Below, in pieces: positions 1-7,950 of a stretch of DNA of 57,253 nucleotides. The notes beneath the pieces are model-generated. The model had not been told where the DNA came from and did no database searches. It saw only the letters and a program-made list of their open reading frames with translations. The stretch spans positions 1 through 57,253 of the forward strand of contig CAJJCP010000012.1 in the NCBI GenBank assembly GCA_905182715.1. The letters are read 5' to 3'. Made by a program: the position numbers and the translations under genes. The stretch is from an uncultured Candidatus Poseidoniales archaeon (lineage in GTDB: Archaea > Thermoplasmatota > Poseidoniia > Poseidoniales > Poseidoniaceae). Position 1 is the first letter of the stretch. The number at the start of each line of letters is the position of its first letter.

Positions 1-2171
1 AAGCCTCCGACGACAACGTGGTTGACCATATCGTAGCAAACCATGTTTGTTTCTCCGCCATCGTCTCCACCGTTGTCGTGGTCTTGGGATTGCATAGCGT
101 AGTAGAAGTCAGGGAATTCAGAGGCGTTGAGCATTGCATTGGCATCTGCATCAAACATCATGAACATTATTCCAAGGTATTCTTTTTCGATTTCAGACAT
201 TGGCTCTTCATTCTCTGCACTGATCCAAAGAACAATTTCGTCCATTGAAACGCTGCCGTCTCCATCAGTATCAATCAAATCCATCATCTGGACTGGAGTT
301 GGTTGGTAGTCGTATTCGTTGTCAATGCGGTCGATAAACTGGCCTAATTCATTTGGTCCGAGCAATTGGTCTGAGTTGTCGTCGTAGGATTCGAACACCC
401 ATCCAATGATCATCAGGTCCATGGATGTTGAGTTTTCGTCTGAGATAGCGGCTAAAATCTCAGTAAGACTGAGTTGGTCGTCTCCATTAGTGTCGTGCAT
501 GTACAAGAATCCATCAGAGTCCATACCAGTCTGAACGCAGTAGGTTCCGTTTGAAGGGGCTGTGTCTCCAACCATGTAATCAGTGTAGTTTCCTTCTTCA
601 TCTTCGAACTCTCCTTCTACCATGAAGGCATATCCGACCATTACTTCGTAGCAATCTTCGCCATCGAGTTCTACCAATACTCGGAAGAATACAGCGAATT
701 CTCCGGCGTCAAGAAGTGCATTCTCATCGACATCTTCGTTGTTGAACATGTTGGTATAGAAGGTGGTCATTTGACTTGCATCAGATTGGTTTTCTTCAAC
801 CATGACGAGGATTTCAGAAAGCGTGATGTTTCCATCTTGGTTTTCATCGAGCATCATCATCATCAGTTCCATCTCGGAGTATTCGCCTTCGCCGCCTTCG
901 CCCATGTTATTCATGGCTTCAACGAAAGAAGAGAATTCATCCATGTTGAGTTCTTGGTCGCCATCGACGTCCTCGCCCGTGAAGAGATTGGTAATCATGC
1001 TCTTTGTTTGTTCGTCTACGGTTTCATTGCTGCCGTCTTCCATTACTGCGATGTATTCATCGATTGAAATAGTTCCATTTCCGTCGAGGTCGAACATCTG
1101 GAACATCATTTCTTCTTGAGTTGGCATTTCTCCAACTGTGAGGAACTCCATTCCAATCATGGAATCGTTTTCATCGTAAACATGAACCAAGATCGTGTAC
1201 ATCCCCGAATCGGCACAGCAATCCGGACTGGTCCAATCATCGAAGCCATTGGTAGGGTCACTGCTGTCTGCCGGGAAGTGAGTTTCGTTGATAAGTTCGT
1301 TTTGATACATGTCCATAATCACAATTTGAACGTATGCAATGTTACCATCACCATTGTGAATCATAACTGTGAGGACTCCAGTTTCATCAAGCATAGCCCC
1401 AACTGACTCATAGTCGCCCATGATATAATCGTAATAGAAATCCATGAATTCATAGAATTCAAGCATACCGTCGTTCGCATCTTCGGTATCATTGCCGTCT
1501 GCGCTCGTGAATCCTGTGTCGTAGTCAGCCATAGCATCGAGTAAAATAATTTCTTCTGAGGTGTTCATTGGGGATTCATTGTTTTGAGATCGCATCAAGT
1601 TCTCGTGATTGATGAGTTCAGTCCCGTTGATTGCACCATCGCCATCAACATCGACTTCATTGAATGTGTCTTCTGCTTCAGTGTCCAAGGTGGGCATTTC
1701 ACAAACGCTTCCGTTAGCCATGCAGATTTCGGTGAATGCATGTCCGACAGTGGAGCCGTCGTAGGAGTCGTTCACATATGCGTCGACACTGTACCAGGTG
1801 CCTTCGTCAGCCATTGGGGATGCGTCTACGCTTCCCTCAAAGAAGAGAGTAAGGCTGATGTCAGCCCAGTGGGTGTTCCACGAGGTGTTGTCAGATTCTT
1901 CCATCATGTCTTCGGGTCCAAACCAAGCGGAAAAGCCGTCGCCGTCATAGACGTGGATTTCTGCGGTTAAGGTTGTGTAGTTGGTTCCATTTGCGTCAAA
2001 ATCGACGATCATATCGAGTTCATCGTAATCCATAGAGGCCATCGTGTTCATCGAACCGTTGCCTGTTGTGGGGTCTGCGTAAGATACGCCAGCAAATGTA
2101 GTTGTAATCAGGGCGAGTGCCATAAGGATGGCTGCGCCAGGCTTCATATTGATTGATGTAGAATCAGTCAT
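1..2171 (-). CDS. Secreted EF-hand repeat protein (3' end missing)
   Basis: The minus-strand frame is open from an ATG at 2171 to the window edge, about 723 codons, so the C-terminus is missing. It begins with a short polar stretch and a hydrophobic segment ending near Ala-Asp-Pro, a signal peptide. Most of the rest is acidic and carries about nine EF-hand-like calcium loops, for example DVDGDGAINGTEL, DLDGNGTISIDEY, DENQDGNITLSEI and DTDGDGSVSMDEI; a few are degenerate (DADANASEFPDF). Cysteines are few. It is probably an extracellular calcium-binding surface protein, with no enzymatic domain visible. A TATA-like element 26 bp upstream of the ATG suggests a leaderless transcript. The ligand and partner are unknown. 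Confidence 0.8.
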   Translation of the reverse strand, partial: MTDSTSINMKPGAAILMALALITTTFAGVSYADPTTGNGSMNTMASMDYDELDMIVDFDANGTNYTTLTAEIHVYDGDGFSAWFGPEDMMEESDNTSWNTHWADISLTLFFEGSVDASPMADEGTWYSVDAYVNDSYDGSTVGHAFTEICMANGSVCEMPTLDTEAEDTFNEVDVDGDGAINGTELINHENLMRSQNNESPMNTSEEIILLDAMADYDTGFTSADGNDTEDANDGMLEFYEFMDFYYDYIMGDYESVGAMLDETGVLTVMIHNGDGNIAYVQIVIMDMYQNELINETHFPADSSDPTNGFDDWTSPDCCADSGMYTILVHVYDENDSMIGMEFLTVGEMPTQEEMMFQMFDLDGNGTISIDEYIAVMEDGSNETVDEQTKSMITNLFTGEDVDGDQELNMDEFSSFVEAMNNMGEGGEGEYSEMELMMMMLDENQDGNITLSEILVMVEENQSDASQMTTFYTNMFNNEDVDENALLDAGEFAVFFRVLVELDGEDCYEVMVGYAFMVEGEFEDEEGNYTDYMVGDTAPSNGTYCVQTGMDSDGFLYMHDTNGDDQLSLTEILAAISDENSTSMDLMIIGWVFESYDDNSDQLLGPNELGQFIDRIDNEYDYQPTPVQMMDLIDTDGDGSVSMDEIVLWISAENEEPMSEIEKEYLGIMFMMFDADANAMLNASEFPDFYYAMQSQDHDNGGDDGGETNMVCYDMVNHVVVGG

Positions 2172-2192
2172 TGTTAGTCCTCATACAACCTG

Positions 2193-2201
2193 TATATTAA
2201 A
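2193..2201 (-). promoter_or_regulatory. TATA box of the EF-hand protein gene
   Basis: On the minus strand this reads TTTAATATA. Its centre is 26 bp upstream of the A of the ATG at 2171. That is the usual archaeal TATA-to-start distance, so transcription would begin at or next to the start codon, giving a leaderless mRNA. Confidence 0.5.
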
Positions 2202-2297
2202 GGATAGGTAAAAACAGTGTAAATGGCCTCTGTGCGCTGTTTTTGAGGGATTGACGTACCGCTGAATTGAAGAGGGAGTGAACATTGGGCCGAATAT

Positions 2298-2373
2298 AGT
2301 CCCTTAGTGTAGCGGTCCATCATGGAGGATTCTGGGTCCTCTGACCTCGGTTCAAATCCGGGAGGGACTACCA
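2298..2373 (+). tRNA. tRNA-Gln (anticodon CTG), CCA encoded
   Basis: The 7-bp acceptor stem AGTCCCT (2298-2304) pairs with AGGGACT (2363-2369). The anticodon stem GAGGA/TCCTC encloses the loop TTCTGGG, giving anticodon CTG, which reads CAG. The T arm is CTCGG-TTCAAAT-CCGGG. The discriminator is A (2370) and CCA (2371-2373) is encoded in the DNA. There is no intron. The gene lies between the divergent EF-hand gene and the glutaredoxin gene. Archaea usually charge this tRNA through Glu-tRNA(Gln) and the GatDE amidotransferase, but no such gene is in the window. Confidence 0.93.
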
Positions 2374-2424
2374 CCGCTTCTGTCGAATGAAAGGGTTTGA
2401 TACAAGTGTGCCTTTGCGAAGGAT

Positions 2425-2745
2425 ATGGCGAAGGTTGAGGTCTATACCAATCGAGGGTGTGGTGCTTGTGTCAATGCCAAACGTTTACTGGATTCTAAAA
2501 AAATCCAATATCAAGAAATACGTCTCGGTTCATCAAAGCGTACCGATGCTGAGTTTCATATTCGAACCAATGGGAGTAAAACGATTCCACAAATTTTTAT
2601 TGATGATGAATGGATTGGTGGCTTTGCAGAGTTACAAAAATATGAACAGGCAAATGAATTGGATTGGCGTTTAGGCCTCAGTGAGCGCCCTCACGTCTCG
2701 GTGTTTCAACGGATCCTTCGAACTCTTACCGGTCGTATTTACTAA
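2425..2745 (+). CDS. Glutaredoxin-like thiol oxidoreductase
   Basis: This 106-residue protein has a glutaredoxin fold signature: strand VEVYT, the redox motif C12-G-A-C15, then the cis-proline segment TIPQIFIDDEWIGGF at about residues 52-66. The CGAC motif departs from the classical CPYC but keeps both cysteines, so a dithiol mechanism is possible. A short tail of about 25 residues extends beyond the domain. The ATG at 2425 is chosen because the fold starts immediately after it; an in-frame shift upstream would only add sequence overlapping the tRNA region. A TATA-like TTTGATACA at 2396-2404 is about 25 bp upstream. It could reduce disulfides together with the thioredoxin reductase at 35.4 kb. 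Confidence 0.85.
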   Translation: MAKVEVYTNRGCGACVNAKRLLDSKKIQYQEIRLGSSKRTDAEFHIRTNGSKTIPQIFIDDEWIGGFAELQKYEQANELDWRLGLSERPHVSVFQRILRTLTGRIY

Positions 2746-2754
2746 GCAGTTAAA

Positions 2755-3735
2755 TTATCTGTTCAATGTAAAGCTTGTCACCATTTGCATGGCTTGGCCG
2801 TGAGTAATACTCCCTGAATAATCGCGAACTTTACCATATGTTGTGATGCGTGCTCGGAATTTACAGACCGTTGTCGTGTCGTCTCTTGAATGGTGTTTGT
2901 AAAAATGAACGCCGACTTTGTATTGTCCGAGTGGGGCGCTTTCGGGCCACACAATATTCTCAACAGCATTTTCACTGGTAGGCCTTACGTTCATATCGAC
3001 ATCAAGTTCACCGCCACAAGCGCTTTTTTTGTTGTTGAAATAAATCCGTTCTCCTGAAGGGCAGAAGAGATGAAGATCAAGGTCATTGAAGTCATCCCAG
3101 GCTAAGGAGATTTGAACTTCACCAGTTTTTCCGCCTTCGCGTTCAATACGATCTTGGATGTCATCGTTTTCAATTTCAGTCGCCTCCATTATTCTGATGC
3201 CACTACCAATCTCTTCTCGTTCTATGAATGCTGCATGCTCATTCAAGGGTTCTTCATAGTGTTGAATCCACGTGTTGCGCAATTCAATGGGTGATTGGTC
3301 TTGTTTCGAATCAGTCGGAATTTCATCACTTACGCCTTTACTCGGTTCAAATAAATCGTCCACTAAGAGGCGAAGTGCAATGATATTCTCATCGCGTGCT
3401 TGGTCTCGAGCATCATAACTCTCGCGTTCCTTCGTTGACAATTCATCTACCTGACGACTTGGAGATTCGAGTATCGGTGATTCCTCACTTTCAACCGATG
3501 ATACAGATCGATTGTGTTCAGCCAGTGTTTCTTGTTGTGTGATTTTGTATTCTTGGATTTTACTTCCAGCTGAAGTGTAGTGTGTTGGTACTTCAGCGGC
3601 TTTCGGAGCATGTTTTTCTCGTCGAGCGGCAACCTCAAGCAGTTTCCGTTCGAGTATTCCTGAACGGATTCGGAGAAAGAGTACTCCGCCTATGGTGACT
3701 ATGAAAAGAACGAGGAGAATCCAAGCGGTCGTCAT
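2755..3735 (-). CDS. Membrane-anchored protein with YfaP/DUF2135-like domain
   Basis: This 326-residue protein starts with one transmembrane helix (about residues 4-23), has a long charged, low-complexity middle, and ends in a compact domain of about 130 residues. The C-terminal domain has the pattern SLAWDDFNDLDLHLFCPSGE, then IYFNNKKSACGGELDVDMN, then NIVWPESAPLGQYKVGVHFY. This resembles the beta-sandwich DUF2135 / YfaP family, whose function is not well defined. The single N-terminal helix leaves it ambiguous which side of the membrane the domain faces. It lies 23 bp beyond the korB stop on the same strand, so it may be co-transcribed as the last gene of that unit. Confidence 0.65.
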   Translation of the reverse strand: MTTAWILLVLFIVTIGGVLFLRIRSGILERKLLEVAARREKHAPKAAEVPTHYTSAGSKIQEYKITQQETLAEHNRSVSSVESEESPILESPSRQVDELSTKERESYDARDQARDENIIALRLLVDDLFEPSKGVSDEIPTDSKQDQSPIELRNTWIQHYEEPLNEHAAFIEREEIGSGIRIMEATEIENDDIQDRIEREGGKTGEVQISLAWDDFNDLDLHLFCPSGERIYFNNKKSACGGELDVDMNVRPTSENAVENIVWPESAPLGQYKVGVHFYKHHSRDDTTTVCKFRARITTYGKVRDYSGSITHGQAMQMVTSFTLNR

Positions 3736-3758
3736 GCACGTTCTCCTGAATTCAATGA

Positions 3759-4814
3759 TTAAATGTGTAATGCAGCGTTGATTTTGTCAAGCATATCTTT
3801 ACCAGGGCGTAATACACTGTCAGGTACATCGACCAGTGGCATATCGACCAAGCCTAAATCTTCAGCAAGTGAAGGTTTTGTATTATCGAAATACAAGAGT
3901 CCAGTGACGTGTTTCTTGTCGCTTTCGGCATTGTGAAGTGCGGTGAGTGCTGCAACTGGACTTTCAGGGTCGTGTTCAGCAGAAATAGTTTCGAGACGTA
4001 TTGTGGAACCATCATGCAGTGTAATGTCGCGGAAATGGCCCTCGGGTACATCAATTTCCTCAACTGGGTTGAAGTGAGGGATATAATCGGTCATGTGGAG
4101 GGTGATTTCGTTTTCTTTGACATATCCATACGAGCGCATTGATTCATCGTTATTGTTGAACGTTACACAGGGGCTGATGACATCGATAAGTGCGAAACCT
4201 TTGTGCGACATTGCAGCCTTGATTAACGATCCCAATTGTTTCTTAGAGCCCGAGAATGAGCGTGCCACGAATGTGCAACCAAGATTGATTGCAAGTGCAC
4301 ACAAATCAATTGGTTGTGTTTTGTTTGGAGCTCCCTTTTTCTTTTTCGAACCAATGTCGGCAGTAGCGGAGTATTGACCTTTTGTCAAGCCATAGACACC
4401 ATTGTTTTCAATGATGTAGACCATGTCCATGTTCCGTCGAATTGCGTGAATTAATTGTCCGATTCCGATTGAAGCAGAATCGCCATCACCGGACACACCG
4501 ATGTAAAGTAAGTCTTTGTTGATGGTATAGGCGCCTGTAGTGACCGATGGCATTCTTCCGTGAACGGTGTTGAACCCGTGCGATTGGCCGAGATAGTAAG
4601 CAGGCGTCTTTGAAGAACATCCGATACCCGACATCTTTGCTACACGATGAGGTTCAATGCCGTTTTCCCAAGCAGCGTTAATGATGACACTTGAGATTTG
4701 GTCGTGACCGCAACCTGGACACAGAGATGATTTCCCTCCAGTGTAACTTTCCTTCGGTTCGTTCAGAACATTGAGTTTTATTGCACGTGCTGGGCGTTTG
4801 GGTGTGTCGCTCAT
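3759..4814 (-). CDS. korB: 2-oxoacid:ferredoxin oxidoreductase, beta subunit
   Basis: The 351-residue beta subunit binds thiamine diphosphate and a [4Fe-4S] cluster, and with the alpha subunit oxidises a 2-oxoacid to acyl-CoA while reducing ferredoxin. Visible motifs are CPGCGH (C32, C35), C66 in GIGCSSK, the thiamine motif GDGD (109-112) ending at NN (137-138), and C216 in SPCVTFN. Together these give the four cluster cysteines. The ATG overlaps the korA stop in an ATGA junction, so the two genes are translationally coupled. A 2-oxoglutarate preference is the commonest for this two-subunit form, but pyruvate or a broader substrate range cannot be excluded from sequence. Confidence 0.9.
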   Translation of the reverse strand: MSDTPKRPARAIKLNVLNEPKESYTGGKSSLCPGCGHDQISSVIINAAWENGIEPHRVAKMSGIGCSSKTPAYYLGQSHGFNTVHGRMPSVTTGAYTINKDLLYIGVSGDGDSASIGIGQLIHAIRRNMDMVYIIENNGVYGLTKGQYSATADIGSKKKKGAPNKTQPIDLCALAINLGCTFVARSFSGSKKQLGSLIKAAMSHKGFALIDVISPCVTFNNNDESMRSYGYVKENEITLHMTDYIPHFNPVEEIDVPEGHFRDITLHDGSTIRLETISAEHDPESPVAALTALHNAESDKKHVTGLLYFDNTKPSLAEDLGLVDMPLVDVPDSVLRPGKDMLDKINAALHI

Positions 4815-6598
4815 TCTACTTCCTCCTTTAGAGTTTCAAGAATACGTTCGGCGTAAATGCCGGCTCTTGGAGGTACTCCGTCACTGTAAGCAACAGAGCG
4901 TACCTTGGTAATCAAATGGTTTGGCAACTCCTTTCGAAGAATACCATACAATTGTCCATCACGGTTAATTTCCAAAACAATTGTCACTTCATGGCGACTG
5001 ATGAAGTTTTCAACTTCACTGTGCATTGGAAGAGCGCGAACTCGACATTGGCTGACCTTGATGCCTGTCGCTTCGAGGATATCGTCAATCTCTTGGATGG
5101 TATTTTCCATGCTTCCAAGATAAATAATTCCGATTTCACATTCGGCTTCTTCTCGCAGAAGAGGTGCTGGTAAGATGTCGCGAGCACCTTCGATTTTACG
5201 CTTCAAGCGTTGCATAAGTTCGTAATAGTCATGAGGTTTTTCAGAGTATACTCCCTTTGAATTGTGCCCAGTGCCACGGTAAAGGATTGGGTCCATGCCA
5301 GACCCGGGGAGAGTGCGGTAAGGGATTCCGTCACCATCGACATCGAGGTAACGTCCAAATTCTTCGAACGCTTCGAATACATCTCGGTCTCGAACTACTT
5401 TCCCTCTGTCCATCTCTTGGTCAGGGTATTCAAATCCTTCACATGCCCAGCGGTTCATTCCGAGGTCCAAGTCACTGAGTCCAAAGATAGGGGTTTGGAA
5501 TCGTTCAGCATAATCAAAGGCCCGCCATCCAAATTCAAAACACTCTTCGACTGTTCCAGGGATGAGGACAATGTGTTGGGTGTCACCATGGCTGCCTTCA
5601 TACAGCATTGTAATGTCAGATTGTTGTGTTCGTGTTGGCAAACCTGTCGAGGGTCCAACGCGGTTGACGTCCCAGAACACCGAAGGGATTTCGGCAAAAT
5701 AACCGAGTCCAATGAATTCCTGCATAAGGGAAATACCTGGTCCTGACGTTGCGGTCATACCTCGGCCACCGGCCCAGCCAGCACCTAGGACCATGCCCGC
5801 AGCAGCGAGTTCATCTTCAGCTTGTACGACAGCACATGTCGTGTTTCCGTCATCATCTGTTCGAAGTTGAGGGATATAATTGATGATGCCTTCTGCGAGT
5901 GAAGAAGAAGGAGTAATTGGATACCAAGCCAGCATTTGTACACCGCCGAAAAGACATCCAAGAGCAACCGCTTCATTTCCTTCGATAAAGAACTGAGGTT
6001 TCTCGATCTTCCGCTTTTCAACAACGTATGGGTCGCTCTTTGTGTGATTGTCTTTGAAGTAATCACGGCCAAGGCCGAGAGCGGTAATGTTGAGTTCAAT
6101 CGCTGAAGCCTTTCCTTTGAATTGTTTTGCAACTGCAGATTCGAGTTGTTCCTGATCGATGCCAAGCATTTCGGCAAGAACGCCGACATAGATGATGTTC
6201 GTGACGAGTTTTGCAATTTTGGGATTGATTTTGCGGGCCAACGCTGACATTGGGATTGGATAAGACACAACGTCGTCACGAGTCATTTCCATCTTTGCAT
6301 TTTCATTCCAAATGACGACTGAACCCGGTTCGAGGCTCTCTAAGTCTTCATGCCAAGTTGCGGGATTCAAAAGAACCTGAATGTGTGTTCGGTTCCCTGG
6401 TGCTTGATAGCCAAGGTCGGAAAGGCGGACGATATACCAAGTTGGTAGACCTGAGATGTTTGATGGAAACATATTTTTCCCACTGACAGGGACTCCCATT
6501 TCAAACAGGGATTGAAGAAGAATAAGGTTGGCTGATTGCGAACCGGTTCCGTTGGCAGTTGCGATATTGATGGTGAAGTCGTTTGCAATGGTTTCCAT
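4811..6598 (-). CDS. korA: 2-oxoacid:ferredoxin oxidoreductase, alpha subunit (gamma-alpha fusion)
   Basis: This 595-residue subunit has the gamma domain fused in front of the alpha domain. The first ~180 residues are gamma-like (TANGTGSQSANLILLQSLFE, GLPTWYIVRLSDLGYQ). The alpha domain begins with ALGCLFGGVQMLAWYPITPS and includes the TATSGPGISLMQEFIGLGYF segment, which binds the diphosphate side of the cofactor region. A GTG at 6736 would add 46 residues with no family resemblance; the ATG at 6598 is preferred because it is preceded by AGGGGA and begins where homology begins. It partners with the overlapping korB. No ferredoxin gene is next to it. Confidence 0.9.
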   Translation of the reverse strand: METIANDFTINIATANGTGSQSANLILLQSLFEMGVPVSGKNMFPSNISGLPTWYIVRLSDLGYQAPGNRTHIQVLLNPATWHEDLESLEPGSVVIWNENAKMEMTRDDVVSYPIPMSALARKINPKIAKLVTNIIYVGVLAEMLGIDQEQLESAVAKQFKGKASAIELNITALGLGRDYFKDNHTKSDPYVVEKRKIEKPQFFIEGNEAVALGCLFGGVQMLAWYPITPSSSLAEGIINYIPQLRTDDDGNTTCAVVQAEDELAAAGMVLGAGWAGGRGMTATSGPGISLMQEFIGLGYFAEIPSVFWDVNRVGPSTGLPTRTQQSDITMLYEGSHGDTQHIVLIPGTVEECFEFGWRAFDYAERFQTPIFGLSDLDLGMNRWACEGFEYPDQEMDRGKVVRDRDVFEAFEEFGRYLDVDGDGIPYRTLPGSGMDPILYRGTGHNSKGVYSEKPHDYYELMQRLKRKIEGARDILPAPLLREEAECEIGIIYLGSMENTIQEIDDILEATGIKVSQCRVRALPMHSEVENFISRHEVTIVLEINRDGQLYGILRKELPNHLITKVRSVAYSDGVPPRAGIYAERILETLKEEVE

Positions 6599-6788
6599 TG
6601 TTTTTTCCCCTGAAAGTGAGCCCCTCGTGATTCTGCACTTGGCTCTCTTATCGCTGGGTTTAGCATACACCCCTTGAACATGTTGATGGGCAACTCCGTA
6701 AAATCGCCTCATTTCGGGATTCTTTTCAATTAACACGTTCTTGCTTTTTGGCCGTGATACTCAAAAACTCATCCCTTCTGGAATGTTT

Positions 6789-7871
6789 ATGGCGGACACT
6801 GCAGACAAGGTTGATTCTGGTGTAGAAAAAGTTCAGAAGGCCAATCCCTTTGATACTGAAGAAAATCGAAAGAGTGCTTGGACCAAGGCTGAGAAAATGA
6901 TTTCGAAAGGAAAGTCTGAAGGGGCTCTTCTTGCATTGAGGGAAGTCGACTCAAGTGGTTCACATCCAACGACCCTACGTCTTGCTGGAGAGGCAACTCA
7001 TAAAATCGCTCAACGAAGTAATTCGAAGTCAGATTATCGAAAGGCAGCTTCCCTGCTTCGAGATTCAGTCAGCATGAATCCTAAGGACAAAAAGACCAAT
7101 GCCTCCTACAATGAAGTTCTCAATGAAATGCAAGACAAGGGAATCAGCGAGAGTGTCATTCCGAGATTGATTAACGATGGCACACCAACCGTTGCAGGCG
7201 CTTTTGCCTTTGTTGCCAGCATCATCCTTGTGCTGGCTGGACTTGGAATTCTGGCATCGCCGAAAACATACGGCGATGACGTTACTTTTGAAATGAGTTG
7301 GACCAATGCGAACGGCGTTCAAGAATCTGGTACGATTACCATTGAACTGTATGCGGAGGAGGCTCCAATGCATGTTGAAAATTTCAAAGCATTAGTCAGT
7401 GAAGGTCACTATGACGAGACCATTTATCACAGAATCATTCAAGGTTTCATGTTACAAGGTGGCGATTTTACCAAATCCGATGGCACGGGTGGACACGCAG
7501 TTGTTTGGTCAGGCTATTGTAACGGCGCAGCAGCATCCTCTTCGAGTGATTGTGCTAAGACCGACTGGACTCTTCCTGATGAGGCAGACAATGGAATGCT
7601 CCACGAACCCTATGTTCTTTCAATGGCGAAAACAAGTGCAGCCAATACGGGTGGTTCTCAATTCTTTATTGTCTCACCAGGTTCTACGCCAAGCCACCTT
7701 GATGGTGTTCACACCGTCTTTGGTAAGGTCATCGAAGGCCAAGACATCATCGATAAAATTGATGCTGTAGAAACGGGCGGGGATCAAGGAAGCACTCCGG
7801 CAGAAACGGTGACTTTGGAAAGAGCCACATTCGGCGATGATGCTGGCGAACCTTGGTACCAATTCTGGTGA
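6789..7871 (+). CDS. Membrane-anchored cyclophilin-type peptidyl-prolyl isomerase
   Basis: The protein has three parts. An N-terminal ~130-residue helical region resembles a TPR-like repeat (ALLALREVD, KAASLLRDSVSMNP). One transmembrane helix follows (about residues 135-157, VAGAFAFVASIILVLAGLGI). A C-terminal cyclophilin domain has TITIELYAEEAPMHVENF, YHRIIQGFMLQGGDF (catalytic Arg and Gln) and NTGGSQFFI. With the helix in this place, the isomerase is probably outside the cell and the helical domain inside. The insert with cysteines after HAVVWSGYC may form a disulfide. ATGs at 6783 and 6789 are both possible; the upstream TTG-type extension at 6741 looks non-coding. It is divergent from korA. 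Confidence 0.85.
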   Translation: MADTADKVDSGVEKVQKANPFDTEENRKSAWTKAEKMISKGKSEGALLALREVDSSGSHPTTLRLAGEATHKIAQRSNSKSDYRKAASLLRDSVSMNPKDKKTNASYNEVLNEMQDKGISESVIPRLINDGTPTVAGAFAFVASIILVLAGLGILASPKTYGDDVTFEMSWTNANGVQESGTITIELYAEEAPMHVENFKALVSEGHYDETIYHRIIQGFMLQGGDFTKSDGTGGHAVVWSGYCNGAAASSSSDCAKTDWTLPDEADNGMLHEPYVLSMAKTSAANTGGSQFFIVSPGSTPSHLDGVHTVFGKVIEGQDIIDKIDAVETGGDQGSTPAETVTLERATFGDDAGEPWYQFW

Positions 7872-7950
7872 GCCAACGATTCTCAACCTGCACTTCATCC
7901 AAACTCGATGAAGGGTTTTGTTCATAGACGAGAGCCGTATGGCTTGAACC

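Noticed and set aside
5264-5746. A 160-codon plus-strand ORF inside korA
   Set aside because: It is antisense to a clearly functional KorA domain and has no independent support.
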